DNA of 64,000 bases, taken from contig QHYK01000102.1 of NCBI GenBank assembly GCA_003224085.1, positions 42,967 to 106,966 on the forward strand, in the 5' to 3' direction. The position numbers and the translations under genes are program-made. This DNA comes from Acidobacteriota bacterium (GTDB lineage: Bacteria; Acidobacteriota; Terriglobia; Acidiferrales; UBA7541). The stretch's first letter is position 1. Each line of letters opens with the position of its first letter. Below, piece by piece: positions 35,711-44,596 of this stretch. A model generated the notes under the pieces. The model saw only the letters and a list, made by a program, of their open reading frames with translations. It had not been told where the DNA came from and searched no databases.

Positions 35711-38479
35711 CTAGATATTCAGGTCTCGTATCTGCTCGCCATAAGTAAGCTCATAGGCACGCAAGTGCCCCAGATCGTCGGCGATAGTGAGCAACGAGCC
35801 ATCGAATCGAACGCTGGGATTGCATCTTCCCTCGATTCCTATTTCGATTCGGAGGACCGGTTTCGCACCTTTGGCATAACTATAGACCAGGATGCGCTCC
35901 GCCGCTTGCGATGCAACGCAAAGAGCCAACCAATTAGTGGTAACAACGGGATCGGCTACGACCTGTTCATCCACAAGAGTCAAGAATTCGTTCCAGCTGC
36001 CATTGGTTTTTCTAAAGAGGATCTGAGAAGTCGAAGTACTCTGAGTTTCACTGCCGGTCGCTGCTTGAGGATCGGGAACGGCAGAACAATCGAGAACTCC
36101 ACTTTCGGAACAAGAAGCCAGTCGAAACTCTCTAACTGTTTCGAACGGTCTTGAGAAAGGCAGAAGAGTCTTGCTCTTAAGCCGCAGTTGCGGCAGCTGA
36201 TACTCCCAAAGCCAGAGGTTTTTGTCCTTATTCGTGACGAAATCCAATTTGGCCGAAGCAAGTGTGAGAGGGCCGACGGAATGGCCCAGATCAGGTAGTC
36301 GCCACAAGGCATCAAACCGCTGTGACGTGGTATCGATTGCATACAAGTCTTGACCACAGACGACGTACCAGGTGGCACCATCGAAGCTTGCCGCAAAATG
36401 GCTGATCTCAGCATGACACCACGGCGTAGCTTTGCGAGATAAGACATCCACCCTCGCAAGAGACCACACGGCACCCCGACGGGCCATTGTGATGATCCTG
36501 CTGCCGTTTTCCGAAACGACTACGCGATCTGCAGGTTCGTCAAAATGGGCTATCGTTCGACCTTCCCTCGTAATTAGCTTTAGACCCACTTCCCCCATTG
36601 CAACCAGACAACTTCCACTTGGAAGCAGCACAGCGTCTGATATCTGCGTCGAGCCTCGATCGTTTGCAGCGATGAAGTATCGTCGTGGCGTCCCCAAATC
36701 ATTGAGTTCAACCTTTCTACCGTGGGATCGCGGCGGAATGTCTGCACGCAGAGCTCCGTCACCGGAGTAGTCGATGAGCTGGCGTATAGGAATGGGCCCA
36801 AGCGAATGCAGGCCCTGTCCGGCATCGCGCAAAGCGGCCCGTGCCGCGAGCCGCGCCAAGGTTTGTGCCTGGGGCGACTTGGGTTCCTTGCGGAGTGTCT
36901 CAGCGAATTCCATTCTGGCGGGAGCCTCTTCCACAGAGTCACTCTGCAATAGCTCAAGAGCTTGCGGCCAGAACTGGCGATATCCATCCTGAACCACGCT
37001 AATGAGTCGGGCCAAAGATCGCGCTCCCGGTCGACCGCCGATCTCTGCTGCTCGCCTCATCCATTCGACAGCAATAGACCTCTCGGACTCTAGGGGCCAG
37101 AGAACGTCAACCGCGACTGCCACGTTCCCTGCGTCCGCTAGCGATTGCGCCCAAAACTTTCGCAGCTCGGCAGCGGCCGGATGGCGCGACTTCTCCAGTC
37201 GCAAGACCGCTCCGTGAAATGCTCCTGCCTTCCGTGCGACTTGGATAGCTCTTTCCTTTTCTCCAGCTACAAACCATTGCCGAACGATTATTTCGGGAGC
37301 TAGCTCCCGAGCCTCAGCGATTTCGGCAGCCTCGCGCAATCTACCGTTACGTTCTAAGAAAGCGACCGCTTCTTCGTTTGCTCGCAACAGTTCAGCAAGA
37401 ACGAACGCCGCCTCGCCAATCCGGCCTTGAGCTTCCAATCTTTTGAACGTCGACCTATAGAGTTGATGGAGATGGGAATACAGGGACTGACCTAACACCA
37501 TTGCCGAACTGGGGCGGCGGCCAAATGGGTTGAGCCGCAGATTCTGTCTGACTCCCGGCAGCCCAAGAGTCATTCTCAAAATAGGAGAATCGGAAATAGA
37601 AGACAGGGGAATCGCGTGTCTCAGCGCTTCATCCATGTCGCCCTGTTCGAACAATTGCATCACTCGACTCAAGTAGCGTCCCTGTCTCCAGCCAAGAACA
37701 CGCGCGAGTCGTGTCACCATGACGAACTTGTTGAATGCCGAGGCCAGCCACAGTGAGAGTTTTGACGGTGCTCGCGTGGCAAAAACGCTTTGTTGCGACC
37801 CAGTGAGGCTTTGAGCTTCATAAGCGTTTCGAGGCCAAAGACTTCTCAAGCCCCTTACTAAGCCCTGGGCAGCACCCGCTATGCTCCGAAATGAAAAACT
37901 ACGCAGCCAGCCAAACCTATTCCGTTTGTTCGATTCGGGCTCACCTTTCAATCGCGCCAGCAGGCTTTTTAGTTCCAGCGGAGCCTCAGGGATACGCCCG
38001 AGTGTCTCGCGGATATTGGGCAGCTCAAGTGGCTTCGCGACGATCGGTCCAAACGGCTCGGTACCCAGGGAAGCCCCTTGAACAAACTTCAATCCCTCTG
38101 TATCAAGCCATCTGTGAGCGGCCTCTCGGCTCTCATCGGTCAATAGTTCCGTTGATATGCTCCCTCCCGCAGAGAGGACCAGAGTTCCAAAGGGTTGATT
38201 AATAGAGCTGATTTCTTTTTCTTTCAGTGGCACGCCTGTGAGGAATCCTTTGCCTCGGATCAAAGCCAGGCCGATTGTTTCGCCGGCGAACACTTGCACT
38301 GCTCTCGGAAGAACCAGTACAAACCCCTCCTTGACTCGATACACCCGAGCGTTTGGTTCCCATGCCGACAGAATTCGGCGAATGCCTTCGCGTTCCGTCG
38401 TAATGTTAAATGCGAAGAAAAAACCATCGGCGGAAACTCTGCCGCGATGAACAACCGACCATGGCTTTGCGCTAGTCAT
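35711..38479 (-). CDS. Large bpX6-like beta-propeller protein of a MoxR-vWA-beta-propeller ternary system
   Basis: This 922-residue protein is the fourth and last gene of the operon. The N-terminal ~100 residues (HRGRVSADGFFFAFN...RRILSAWEPNARVYRVKEGFVLVLP) fit what I remember of the bpX6 domain. A helical middle region (~300-560) has repeat-like segments (IGEAAFVLAELLRANEEAVAFLERNGRLREAAEIAE). The C-terminal ~330 residues show propeller blades (SDAVLLPSGSCLVAMGEVGLKLITREG, VVVSENGSRIITMARRG, NPSVRFDGSLLTIADDLGHLRAYEL). No signal peptide or membrane helix, so it is cytosolic. Its start overlaps the previous gene by 8 bp. In such systems this protein is proposed to be the target-recognition or effector scaffold (inference). 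Confidence 0.72.
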   Translation of the reverse strand: MTSAKPWSVVHRGRVSADGFFFAFNITTEREGIRRILSAWEPNARVYRVKEGFVLVLPRAVQVFAGETIGLALIRGKGFLTGVPLKEKEISSINQPFGTLVLSAGGSISTELLTDESREAAHRWLDTEGLKFVQGASLGTEPFGPIVAKPLELPNIRETLGRIPEAPLELKSLLARLKGEPESNKRNRFGWLRSFSFRSIAGAAQGLVRGLRSLWPRNAYEAQSLTGSQQSVFATRAPSKLSLWLASAFNKFVMVTRLARVLGWRQGRYLSRVMQLFEQGDMDEALRHAIPLSSISDSPILRMTLGLPGVRQNLRLNPFGRRPSSAMVLGQSLYSHLHQLYRSTFKRLEAQGRIGEAAFVLAELLRANEEAVAFLERNGRLREAAEIAEARELAPEIIVRQWFVAGEKERAIQVARKAGAFHGAVLRLEKSRHPAAAELRKFWAQSLADAGNVAVAVDVLWPLESERSIAVEWMRRAAEIGGRPGARSLARLISVVQDGYRQFWPQALELLQSDSVEEAPARMEFAETLRKEPKSPQAQTLARLAARAALRDAGQGLHSLGPIPIRQLIDYSGDGALRADIPPRSHGRKVELNDLGTPRRYFIAANDRGSTQISDAVLLPSGSCLVAMGEVGLKLITREGRTIAHFDEPADRVVVSENGSRIITMARRGAVWSLARVDVLSRKATPWCHAEISHFAASFDGATWYVVCGQDLYAIDTTSQRFDALWRLPDLGHSVGPLTLASAKLDFVTNKDKNLWLWEYQLPQLRLKSKTLLPFSRPFETVREFRLASCSESGVLDCSAVPDPQAATGSETQSTSTSQILFRKTNGSWNEFLTLVDEQVVADPVVTTNWLALCVASQAAERILVYSYAKGAKPVLRIEIGIEGRCNPSVRFDGSLLTIADDLGHLRAYELTYGEQIRDLNI

Positions 38480-40262
38480 TTCGATCCTCGTTCAGGTAGC
38501 GGCAAAGACTTTGCGCCAGAGGGAGCGAGTAGACGGTGACGTCACCTTTTGTCGTCGAGTACGCAATCCAAGGCTTGGCCTGGGAAACAGTCAAATGTGC
38601 AATAGAATCACGGCTCTCAAAAAGAGTCCGTTCCCAGTCCGGACCTTTTAACGTGACCACGTGCCTATCCTCTCTGAGCGAAATGAGAGCCTGGGCGTAA
38701 TTCGGCTCCTGAATGACGCCCACGATTTCTTGCGTCTGTTCTGCTTCGATCTCGCTACTTCGGGTCTGTCCGGAGACTACTAACCAACGGGATGGACTTT
38801 TCTGGATGGCCAACAAACAAAACGGAGGTTGAACGTGCGCGCCGAATCCAAAGAATGCTTGTTCGACACCATCGGCTCCACTCAATACCACGCCCCGAAA
38901 CGGTTCGCGCCCCATGGACGTGTACTCAACCGTGTTCCTTGCCTTGTTCACACTGACATATGCGGGAATCCCTTCCCGGCTCGTGAGAGCCAGCACGCCG
39001 GATTGTTCGAGCAGAGCCACCGGCTCATCCGCCTCAGGCTTGAGGCGAAACAGATTCCCGGAAGCATCCAAGACAAACAGGCTGGACTTGTCGCCCTGTG
39101 GCACAGGAGGCCGGACACAGGGGAAGAGGAGCCCCTGGTCGGTTTCCCGTGGCCAGGCAAATTGGTCAAGGCGAAGAAAGTAGTGGCCCGCCGGAGGGTA
39201 ACTTTCCTTCCCAACGTAGGATATTCGAAGTGAAATCTCTTCCACCGACACAATGATCGTCGAGCGGCCCAGGCGATTCGCGGCTACAATTCTTCCAATG
39301 TTTCCCAACGCAAGCTGCTTCGCGTTCCCAGGCGTGTCCCAAGGCGAGTTCGGCACTGGGAAGGACATTAGGGTGCCGTCGCCAGTTGTGGCAAACAAAC
39401 GTCTACCGCCAAGTGCAAAAATGAGCCCGGACGAACTCGCCATCGTAGGGAGTTTGCGAGGGATGCTAACTCTAACTTGATAAGGATCTCGAAGTAGCCG
39501 GGCGCACACACCGTTGTCGGGTAGGTCCAACAGAATCCTTCTTGGCCGACCCTTCCGACGCTGGATTTCAACTGAGACTTGTCGTACTTGCGGTTCAAGA
39601 ACATCCTCTACCTTCACGCGGGAAACGACATGATGTGGCGAGATTTGGTGAAGTCTTTCACCCCCAACAAGCCAAATCTCCTCTGGTCGATTTGTCTCCA
39701 GCGAAAGGTTAATCCAATCGCTCAACATGGAATCAGATACGTTCGCGGAGGTTCTTGCGCGCAGCAACTCGATCATTTCTGATTCACTTGCACCGTGCAG
39801 GAATGGCAGTCCCGGATTCTGTAAGGTTCTCCATGCGAAATTGGCGCGGGCACGGTCAGCGCGTCGAATGAGCACAACCAGGATTGCAAGGTGTGCCAAA
39901 CGAGGTGAGCCAAGCTGGTCCGGTCCGGAGTCAAACAGAACAACCGACCCAAGGCCGTGTGCGCGGTCACGTTTTGCCGTTTTCAAGAAAAGATGCTCGT
40001 GCATTGTTGCACGGCGTTCGAATTCCTCTGGAATTTCGTCGGCAAGTAACCAATCTGAGGCAATCAACCGTTCATAGCTTCCTCGGTTTACCAATCCATC
40101 GAAGCCATCCGGATCATCGTCGCCTGGCACATCTTCTAAGTGCAAAGGGTCAATAGCCGCCGCGATCCTCTGGACCAGAGGACCTATCGCCAAACTCAAC
40201 TCATTGGGAAAGACGCTGAGTTGCTTGGACCAAGGAGCCAGCGATGCCGGTAGAGAAATCAT
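38472..40262 (-). CDS. vWA-like / beta-propeller protein of the ternary system
   Basis: This 596-residue protein is the third gene of the operon. The N-terminal ~230 residues include SVVLFDSGPDQLGSPRLAHLAILVVLIRRA, which looks like a von Willebrand A first strand and helix where the MIDAS DxSxS is modified to DSGPDQ. A late IWLVGG strand follows. The rest is beta-propeller-like (GLIFALGGRRLFATTGDGTLMSFPV, AKPWIAYSTTKGDVTVYSL). MoxR ATPases classically remodel vWA partners, so this is the likely client of the ATPase encoded two genes upstream. It overlaps both neighbours (4 bp and 8 bp). No membrane segment. Confidence 0.72.
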   Translation of the reverse strand: MISLPASLAPWSKQLSVFPNELSLAIGPLVQRIAAAIDPLHLEDVPGDDDPDGFDGLVNRGSYERLIASDWLLADEIPEEFERRATMHEHLFLKTAKRDRAHGLGSVVLFDSGPDQLGSPRLAHLAILVVLIRRADRARANFAWRTLQNPGLPFLHGASESEMIELLRARTSANVSDSMLSDWINLSLETNRPEEIWLVGGERLHQISPHHVVSRVKVEDVLEPQVRQVSVEIQRRKGRPRRILLDLPDNGVCARLLRDPYQVRVSIPRKLPTMASSSGLIFALGGRRLFATTGDGTLMSFPVPNSPWDTPGNAKQLALGNIGRIVAANRLGRSTIIVSVEEISLRISYVGKESYPPAGHYFLRLDQFAWPRETDQGLLFPCVRPPVPQGDKSSLFVLDASGNLFRLKPEADEPVALLEQSGVLALTSREGIPAYVSVNKARNTVEYTSMGREPFRGVVLSGADGVEQAFFGFGAHVQPPFCLLAIQKSPSRWLVVSGQTRSSEIEAEQTQEIVGVIQEPNYAQALISLREDRHVVTLKGPDWERTLFESRDSIAHLTVSQAKPWIAYSTTKGDVTVYSLPLAQSLCRYLNEDRND

Positions 40263-40690
40263 GTTTTGGTAAGAAGCCAGGACCTCAGCACGTCTCGGGA
40301 GAGCTCTCTTGCCTGCGACAGCGAAACGACAGTATTCCTTGTTTCGATAAACGCCAGTGGCGGTGGAAAAGGGCTCTGCTCAACTAATGCCTGTTGAAAA
40401 AGGTCTGCAGGAACGTTAGGTTCGCGATTTGTTGGCAAGAGGAGATGGGGCGCACGATCGTCCGAGCCCAAGTAGCTTACTCCGTCCACCCACGGAAGTG
40501 ATTCCGCTTCGCCAAGAAGAACGATTGCGTCCGAGGTGGCAACGCCCTTCAAGCTTGTCCACTTCGTTTGGTCGGACGCTAGGAGCTTCCTGGCCAGTTC
40601 CTTTGCTGTTTCACCTGAGGCCACGACTGCGACCGGTACGCGAGGCTCTCCGCGAAAATGCCAGGTGATCTGAAGAGAATTCGACTTCAA
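40259..40690 (-). CDS. Small bpX5-like protein of the ternary system
   Basis: This 143-residue protein is encoded between the MoxR and vWA-like genes, overlapping both by 4 bp; it starts at TTG 40690 inside TTGA. The sequence alternates strands and helices, with VAVVASGETAKELARKLL and the segment LPWVDGVSYLGSDDRAPHLLLPT, which I recall as characteristic of the bpX5 domain named in the MoxR-vWA-beta-propeller systems. It could be an adaptor that loads the vWA/propeller proteins on the ATPase (inference). Confidence 0.65.
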   Translation of the reverse strand: MKSNSLQITWHFRGEPRVPVAVVASGETAKELARKLLASDQTKWTSLKGVATSDAIVLLGEAESLPWVDGVSYLGSDDRAPHLLLPTNREPNVPADLFQQALVEQSPFPPPLAFIETRNTVVSLSQARELSRDVLRSWLLTKT

Positions 40691-41841
40691 TTGGCTACCT
40701 CATTGGGCGGCTTGAGATGCGCCACTATTCGAGTTCGCGCTTCGCTCAGGTTGGGGGGCATAGCTTCCGCAGTGAAGGAAGCATCTATCTCGCGCACAAC
40801 GCCTTCTAGCTTGAGCCTCCAACTCTGTGCTGTCTCTCCATCCCCATCTGGCGGTGTTGCAAGCAGCTCATTTGCAGACAGGACGAGTCGTCTCGCCCGG
40901 ACGAGCGGGCCTGCGGATGCGTCCTCTGCTGCTGCGGGCAGCGTCACGTTCTCAGTGTGGCGAAGCAAATCGCGAAGGCTTTCTCTAGCAATTTCCTGCT
41001 GCTCCTGTGTCGGAACGACATAGATCAAAGGCCACAAATCGGCGTCGCTGGGCTTCGAACGACCGGCTACTACTGCAGCAGCGGCAATTAGGCTCTGCGC
41101 CTTGACAACTCTACGGTCCGAAAGAACGATGCCGGCCCTTCTCAAGATTCGCAGCAAGTGAGCCAATTGTGGTCGGACTGAGCTGAGATCGGCGTTTTGA
41201 GCAATCTCGGCTAGTACATCTATGTCGTTCATGGATGCAAGTTCTGAGAACTGTGAATGATCGAGTTTCCAACCGCTATCCAACAAAGTTTCAAGTTGTG
41301 GGTCTTCAATTGTTTCAACGAAAACGCGGACGAGGAAGCGGTCAGCAAAGGCAGCTAGCGACTCATCCGTTGGCAAGCTATTTGAGGCTCCCACACAGAT
41401 TCGCAAGGGGCACTTCAACTGCGTGTGTCCGCGGCGAAAGACCCGCTCGTTCAAGATACCCAGAAGCGTATTGAGAATCGCCGAAGACCCTTGAAAGATT
41501 TCATCCAAGAAGGCGATCTCAGCCTCAGGCAGCATTCCGCTAACGTCTGTTTCCACAGTACCCTCGCGCAATTTGCGAAGGTCTACGGGGCCAAAGATCT
41601 CGCTGGGCTCTGTAAATCTGCCTAGCAGGTACTCAAAATACCGTCCCCCAGTGGCTTGGGCGATCCGCCGCACCGCAACGCTTTTTGCTGTTCCCGGAGG
41701 CCCAATTACCAGCAAGTGCTCGCGTGCCACTGCACTGAGCGCAACTAGCTCTACAAGAGGCTCTCGGTCAACAAGTCCACGAGAGGCGGCTGTGACCGCG
41801 GAACGCAGTTTGAATGAGGCTTCTGAAGGGTTGAGGGTCAT
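40687..41841 (-). CDS. MoxR-family AAA+ ATPase of the ternary system
   Basis: This 384-residue AAA+ ATPase has all core motifs: Walker A GPPGTAKS (~47), the MoxR-type ring insert around YFEYLLGRFTEPSEIFGP, Walker B EIAFLDEIF, sensor 1 region GASNSLPTD, and arginine-finger/sensor residues ADRFLVRVF and SDRRVVKAQ. A helical lid and C-terminal extension follow. MoxR ATPases form hexamers that remodel vWA-containing partners. It is the first gene of the four-gene operon, starting at ATG 41841. The 123-bp gap upstream to the HipA-like gene, same strand, should contain the promoter. Confidence 0.88.
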   Translation of the reverse strand: MTLNPSEASFKLRSAVTAASRGLVDREPLVELVALSAVAREHLLVIGPPGTAKSVAVRRIAQATGGRYFEYLLGRFTEPSEIFGPVDLRKLREGTVETDVSGMLPEAEIAFLDEIFQGSSAILNTLLGILNERVFRRGHTQLKCPLRICVGASNSLPTDESLAAFADRFLVRVFVETIEDPQLETLLDSGWKLDHSQFSELASMNDIDVLAEIAQNADLSSVRPQLAHLLRILRRAGIVLSDRRVVKAQSLIAAAAVVAGRSKPSDADLWPLIYVVPTQEQQEIARESLRDLLRHTENVTLPAAAEDASAGPLVRARRLVLSANELLATPPDGDGETAQSWRLKLEGVVREIDASFTAEAMPPNLSEARTRIVAHLKPPNEVAN

Positions 41842-41964
41842 TCAAATAATCTAATCCAACACGGCCGTTCAGGCGAGGGAATGGATGGTCAGGGTCAGTA
41901 TCCCTTGAACACCGCATAATGGTCGCCCGCGTTTCACTCGCTTGGCAAAATCAGGTCCATCAGC

Positions 41965-43230
41965 CTATATGACAAAGAGTTTCATGTTGCTTGCACAAAA
42001 TAGCCGAGCGTCATCCGACAGCCGCATGTCCTCGCTCCCTTGTGTCCAAAATTGCCGCGCTGCGTCGCGAGCGCACTCCCAAACATCCAACGTATTCGCA
42101 GTGGCGTGCGGCAGGACAAACTCGCGCGGTGGTACTTGCCCATCGCCCGCGGGCGCATACAGCATTGAGACTTGGTCGAATGCCGGAGCTAGACGCAGAC
42201 GAGACCCTTCTGCAAAGAACAGTATGTTGTACTGATGTCGATCCGTATTTGCTATGAGTGCTCCAAACGCATCAAGCCAGGAAAGCCGCCGGGCATCTTC
42301 AACACTCAAACGCGCTGCCTCTTTGAGTGTAACAGCCGCGTCCGCCCACGAGTCCGCGAGATTGTCGTGAGCAGACGCAAGACTTATGACTGCAGCCCTC
42401 CCGCGCACCCCGAGGCGATCAAATCGCTCACTCTCCAGAAACCAATAATCAGGCGTTTCGATGACGTTTGTATTCGCGGTCGGGATGCCATGGGACGCTG
42501 CAACGTGCAACGCAATTCCTTCTAGGATCAGCAGATCGCACCAACGCCTAGCGGCCATATCCCCGACCCCTCCGCGGCCAGCGAATTTGACGAGCATATG
42601 CTGGTTGCCAATTAGCGCGCCGAATTTCGGTCGTTCTCCTCCTGCCGAAGAACCCGGCGGATGACCTGCGATGGTTGCCTGTGCAAGAGCCGGGTAATCA
42701 TCGCGGCTTTTGGAAACGAGCTTAATGCCCTGCCATCGAGCGAATGATTCTTCGCCTACAATCAAATTGCCCGGTAAGTCCTCTCCCCGTCGGGACATCG
42801 CGAGCAAAATGTGATGGTCAGACCAGTCGGATAATATCGGCGGTAGCCTGAGATCGGCATGGACGGCTGCGAAGTGTCGGCCCAAGAAGCCTGAAGGACG
42901 AGCGTCAGCTAATTCTGCAGGAAGCCCATCCGCGACCGTGCCTATCGGCATCCAGGCCGTCTGATGAGCGGCAAGTGTAATGAGTTCTCCCGCAGAGGCT
43001 GCTGAGCCAGATTCGCTTATACGGAATAGCGGAAACCGTGGACCTTCCAGATTTGGCCATGTCTGACGCAAGCCGTATTGCGTCGCCCTGCCTCGACCAA
43101 TCCGTAGGACCTCCGGTCCAGCTTCTCTCACCATGCGCATAAGCGTGGATGGCGACACCCCCAGTCGCTCCCGGAGGTCAGGGGCTGACAATACGCCACG
43201 GTCCAGTTGGGCAATAATATCGCTAGCCAT
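41965..43230 (-). CDS. HipA-family kinase toxin, YjjJ type
   Basis: This ~421-residue protein has an N-terminal winged-helix segment (IIAQLDRGVLSAPDLRERLGVSPSTLMRMV) fused to a HipA-type Ser/Thr kinase fold. Kinase marks: AGGERPKF (P-loop-like), ESERFDR, the catalytic ALIANTDRHQYNILF with the N-x-DRHxxN arrangement, and LAPAFDQVSML (metal-binding Asp). The fused HTH and lack of a separate hipB match the YjjJ branch. I prefer the ATG at 43230 over 43248 because a TATAAT lies between them on the minus strand. Canonical HipA phosphorylates GltX; YjjJ targets are less settled. It sits between the bpX operon and the AbiEi-like gene. Confidence 0.82.
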   Translation of the reverse strand: MASDIIAQLDRGVLSAPDLRERLGVSPSTLMRMVREAGPEVLRIGRGRATQYGLRQTWPNLEGPRFPLFRISESGSAASAGELITLAAHQTAWMPIGTVADGLPAELADARPSGFLGRHFAAVHADLRLPPILSDWSDHHILLAMSRRGEDLPGNLIVGEESFARWQGIKLVSKSRDDYPALAQATIAGHPPGSSAGGERPKFGALIGNQHMLVKFAGRGGVGDMAARRWCDLLILEGIALHVAASHGIPTANTNVIETPDYWFLESERFDRLGVRGRAAVISLASAHDNLADSWADAAVTLKEAARLSVEDARRLSWLDAFGALIANTDRHQYNILFFAEGSRLRLAPAFDQVSMLYAPAGDGQVPPREFVLPHATANTLDVWECARDAARQFWTQGSEDMRLSDDARLFCASNMKLFVI

Positions 43231-43364
43231 GAAACGATTATACACCATGATTTCTTCTGCCTTCTTATTTGTTTTAATGGATTTAGATCTAGGCGCGAGA
43301 CGATTAGTGAAATGATTTATGAAACGATTCGTGACACGATTTATGAAACGATTCGTGAAACGAT
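43227..43364. repeat. 12-bp tandem repeats and a solitary copy in the hipA upstream region
   Basis: Five tandem 12-bp units with consensus NNNTGAAACGAT run from 43305 to 43364 (units begin at 43305, 43317, 43329, 43341, 43353), with decayed units on each side. A sixth isolated copy, CCATGAAACGAT at 43227-43238, overlaps the preferred hipA start codon. The arrangement suggests an operator recognised by the HTH of the HipA/YjjJ protein (inference). Confidence 0.75.
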
Positions 43365-43491
43365 TCTACGATGATCAATGCCTTGGAGTGCCAGCGTAAT
43401 CGTGCGCTCGTTGGCAATGCATAAACTTTGACGCCCTCTGCCGGGAATCGAGAACAAACAGGATATGATTCTGCCTCAGAAGTATTCACGA

Positions 43492-43517
43492 CCGTCTGGG
43501 TATACATACCCAGACGG
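43492..43517. promoter_or_regulatory. Dyad 1 upstream of the AbiEi-like gene
   Basis: CCGTCTGGGTAT and ATACCCAGACGG form a perfect 12-bp inverted repeat with a 2-nt spacer. It shares the core CTGGGTAT/ATACCCAG with the second dyad 49 bp downstream (centre to centre). Probable antitoxin operator. Confidence 0.75.
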
Positions 43518-43536
43518 GTCGAACAAGAGAACACGC

Positions 43537-43570
43537 ATACACGCCTGGGTATATATACCCAGGCGTGTAT
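43537..43570. promoter_or_regulatory. Dyad 2, a perfect 34-bp palindrome upstream of the AbiEi-like gene
   Basis: ATACACGCCTGGGTATA is followed immediately by its exact reverse complement, ending 23 bases before the ATG at 43594. With dyad 1 this gives two inverted repeats in the promoter region, the arrangement reported for AbiEi-type antitoxin operators (negative autoregulation). Confidence 0.8.
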
Positions 43571-43593
43571 CCTTCAACTTCAATGACCTCCAA

Positions 43594-44470
43594 ATGCCAA
43601 AGTCCAAAATCAATTTCGAACTTTTAACCTGGTTCTTCGAGAGCAATCCAGATCGGGTCTTTGCGCCAGCCGACTTGGAACTCCTTTTCATCCAACAGGC
43701 CAGTGAATGGAATCTACCGCAGAGTATGAGATCACAGGCATTCGTTCAGATGTTACTCAACCGTACCAAACTCAAAGAAGTCCGGCTTCGCTCACGTTAC
43801 TACGCTTCGCTTGTCCGATACGTCTGGGAAGGCAAAGCGTCTCCAATGGCCGTCGCCATCTCGATAAAAAAAAGACGGCGCGTTCTTTTCTCACGCGTCC
43901 GCTATGTGGATTCACGGTCTGAGCGAGGATCACACGAGTATTTTCATAAACAAAGAGCAATCCGAAAAACCTAAAAACTCAGGTCAGCTCTCGCAAGAAG
44001 CCATTGACCGTGCCTTTCAGAATCAACAGAGGCGCTCAAAACTGGCCTACAAATACCAAGATGTAATAATCACGGTATTGAGCGGAAAAAACACGGGCCG
44101 CGCAGGCGTGGTGCTCGTAACCGCCCCCTCAGGCCATAAAGTGGAAGTCAGCTCACTGGAGAGAACTCTCATTGATATAACCGTTCGGCCGGGATATTCC
44201 GGTGGGGTTTCGAGCGTCCTCCAAGCATTTAGATTGGCGCAAAACCGAGTATCAGTCGACGAGTTGCTTGCTCTCTTGAGGAGGTTCGACTACACCTACC
44301 CTTACCATCAATCAATCGGATTTTATCTTAAAAGGGCTGGGTACGCCGAAGCTAACCAAGTGCTCGCTAGAGCCGATGGTGTAAAGTTTGATTTTCATCT
44401 CTGCCACGGCCTAAAGAATCCAGCATTCGATCCAGACTGGAGGGTATTCTTCCCGCGAACACTAAAGTAA
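43594..44470 (+). pseudogene. AbiEi-like type IV antitoxin, split by a frameshift in an A8 run
   Basis: Frame 1 starts MPKSKINFELLTWFFESNP and reads through KLKEVRLRSRYYASLVRYVW to AVAISIKK (about 43878). After a run of eight A, removing one A lets the sense continue as DGAFFSHASAMWIHGLSEDHTSIFINKEQ. It then runs to KVEVSSLERTLIDITVRPGYSGGVSSVLQAF and ends FFPRTLK at 44470. An N-terminal winged helix plus an ERTLID...RP..GG motif is the hallmark of AbiEi-family antitoxins. The joined product would be ~291 residues. No AbiEii nucleotidyltransferase toxin follows. The A8 slip may be an error, phase variation or true inactivation. Confidence 0.72.
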
Positions 44471-44596
44471 CTGTCCACCGTTGGCAACTCCAACTCAGAA
44501 AACGAGAGTTGAGGAACAGTAAAAGCATTTTTCGTCAACAATCGACTGGCCTTCGCTGTTCCATTTCAGTCCTCTCCTGACTTAAGTGCGCGCTCG

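Noticed and set aside
43297..43366. Possible CRISPR array
   Set aside because: Units are 12 bp, directly abutting and without spacers, so they are tandem iterons, not CRISPR. No cas gene is in the window.
43304..43534. 76-codon frame with ESFHESFHKSCHESFHKSFH repeats
   Set aside because: The peptide repeats only reflect the 12-bp DNA repeats; no start signal or domain.
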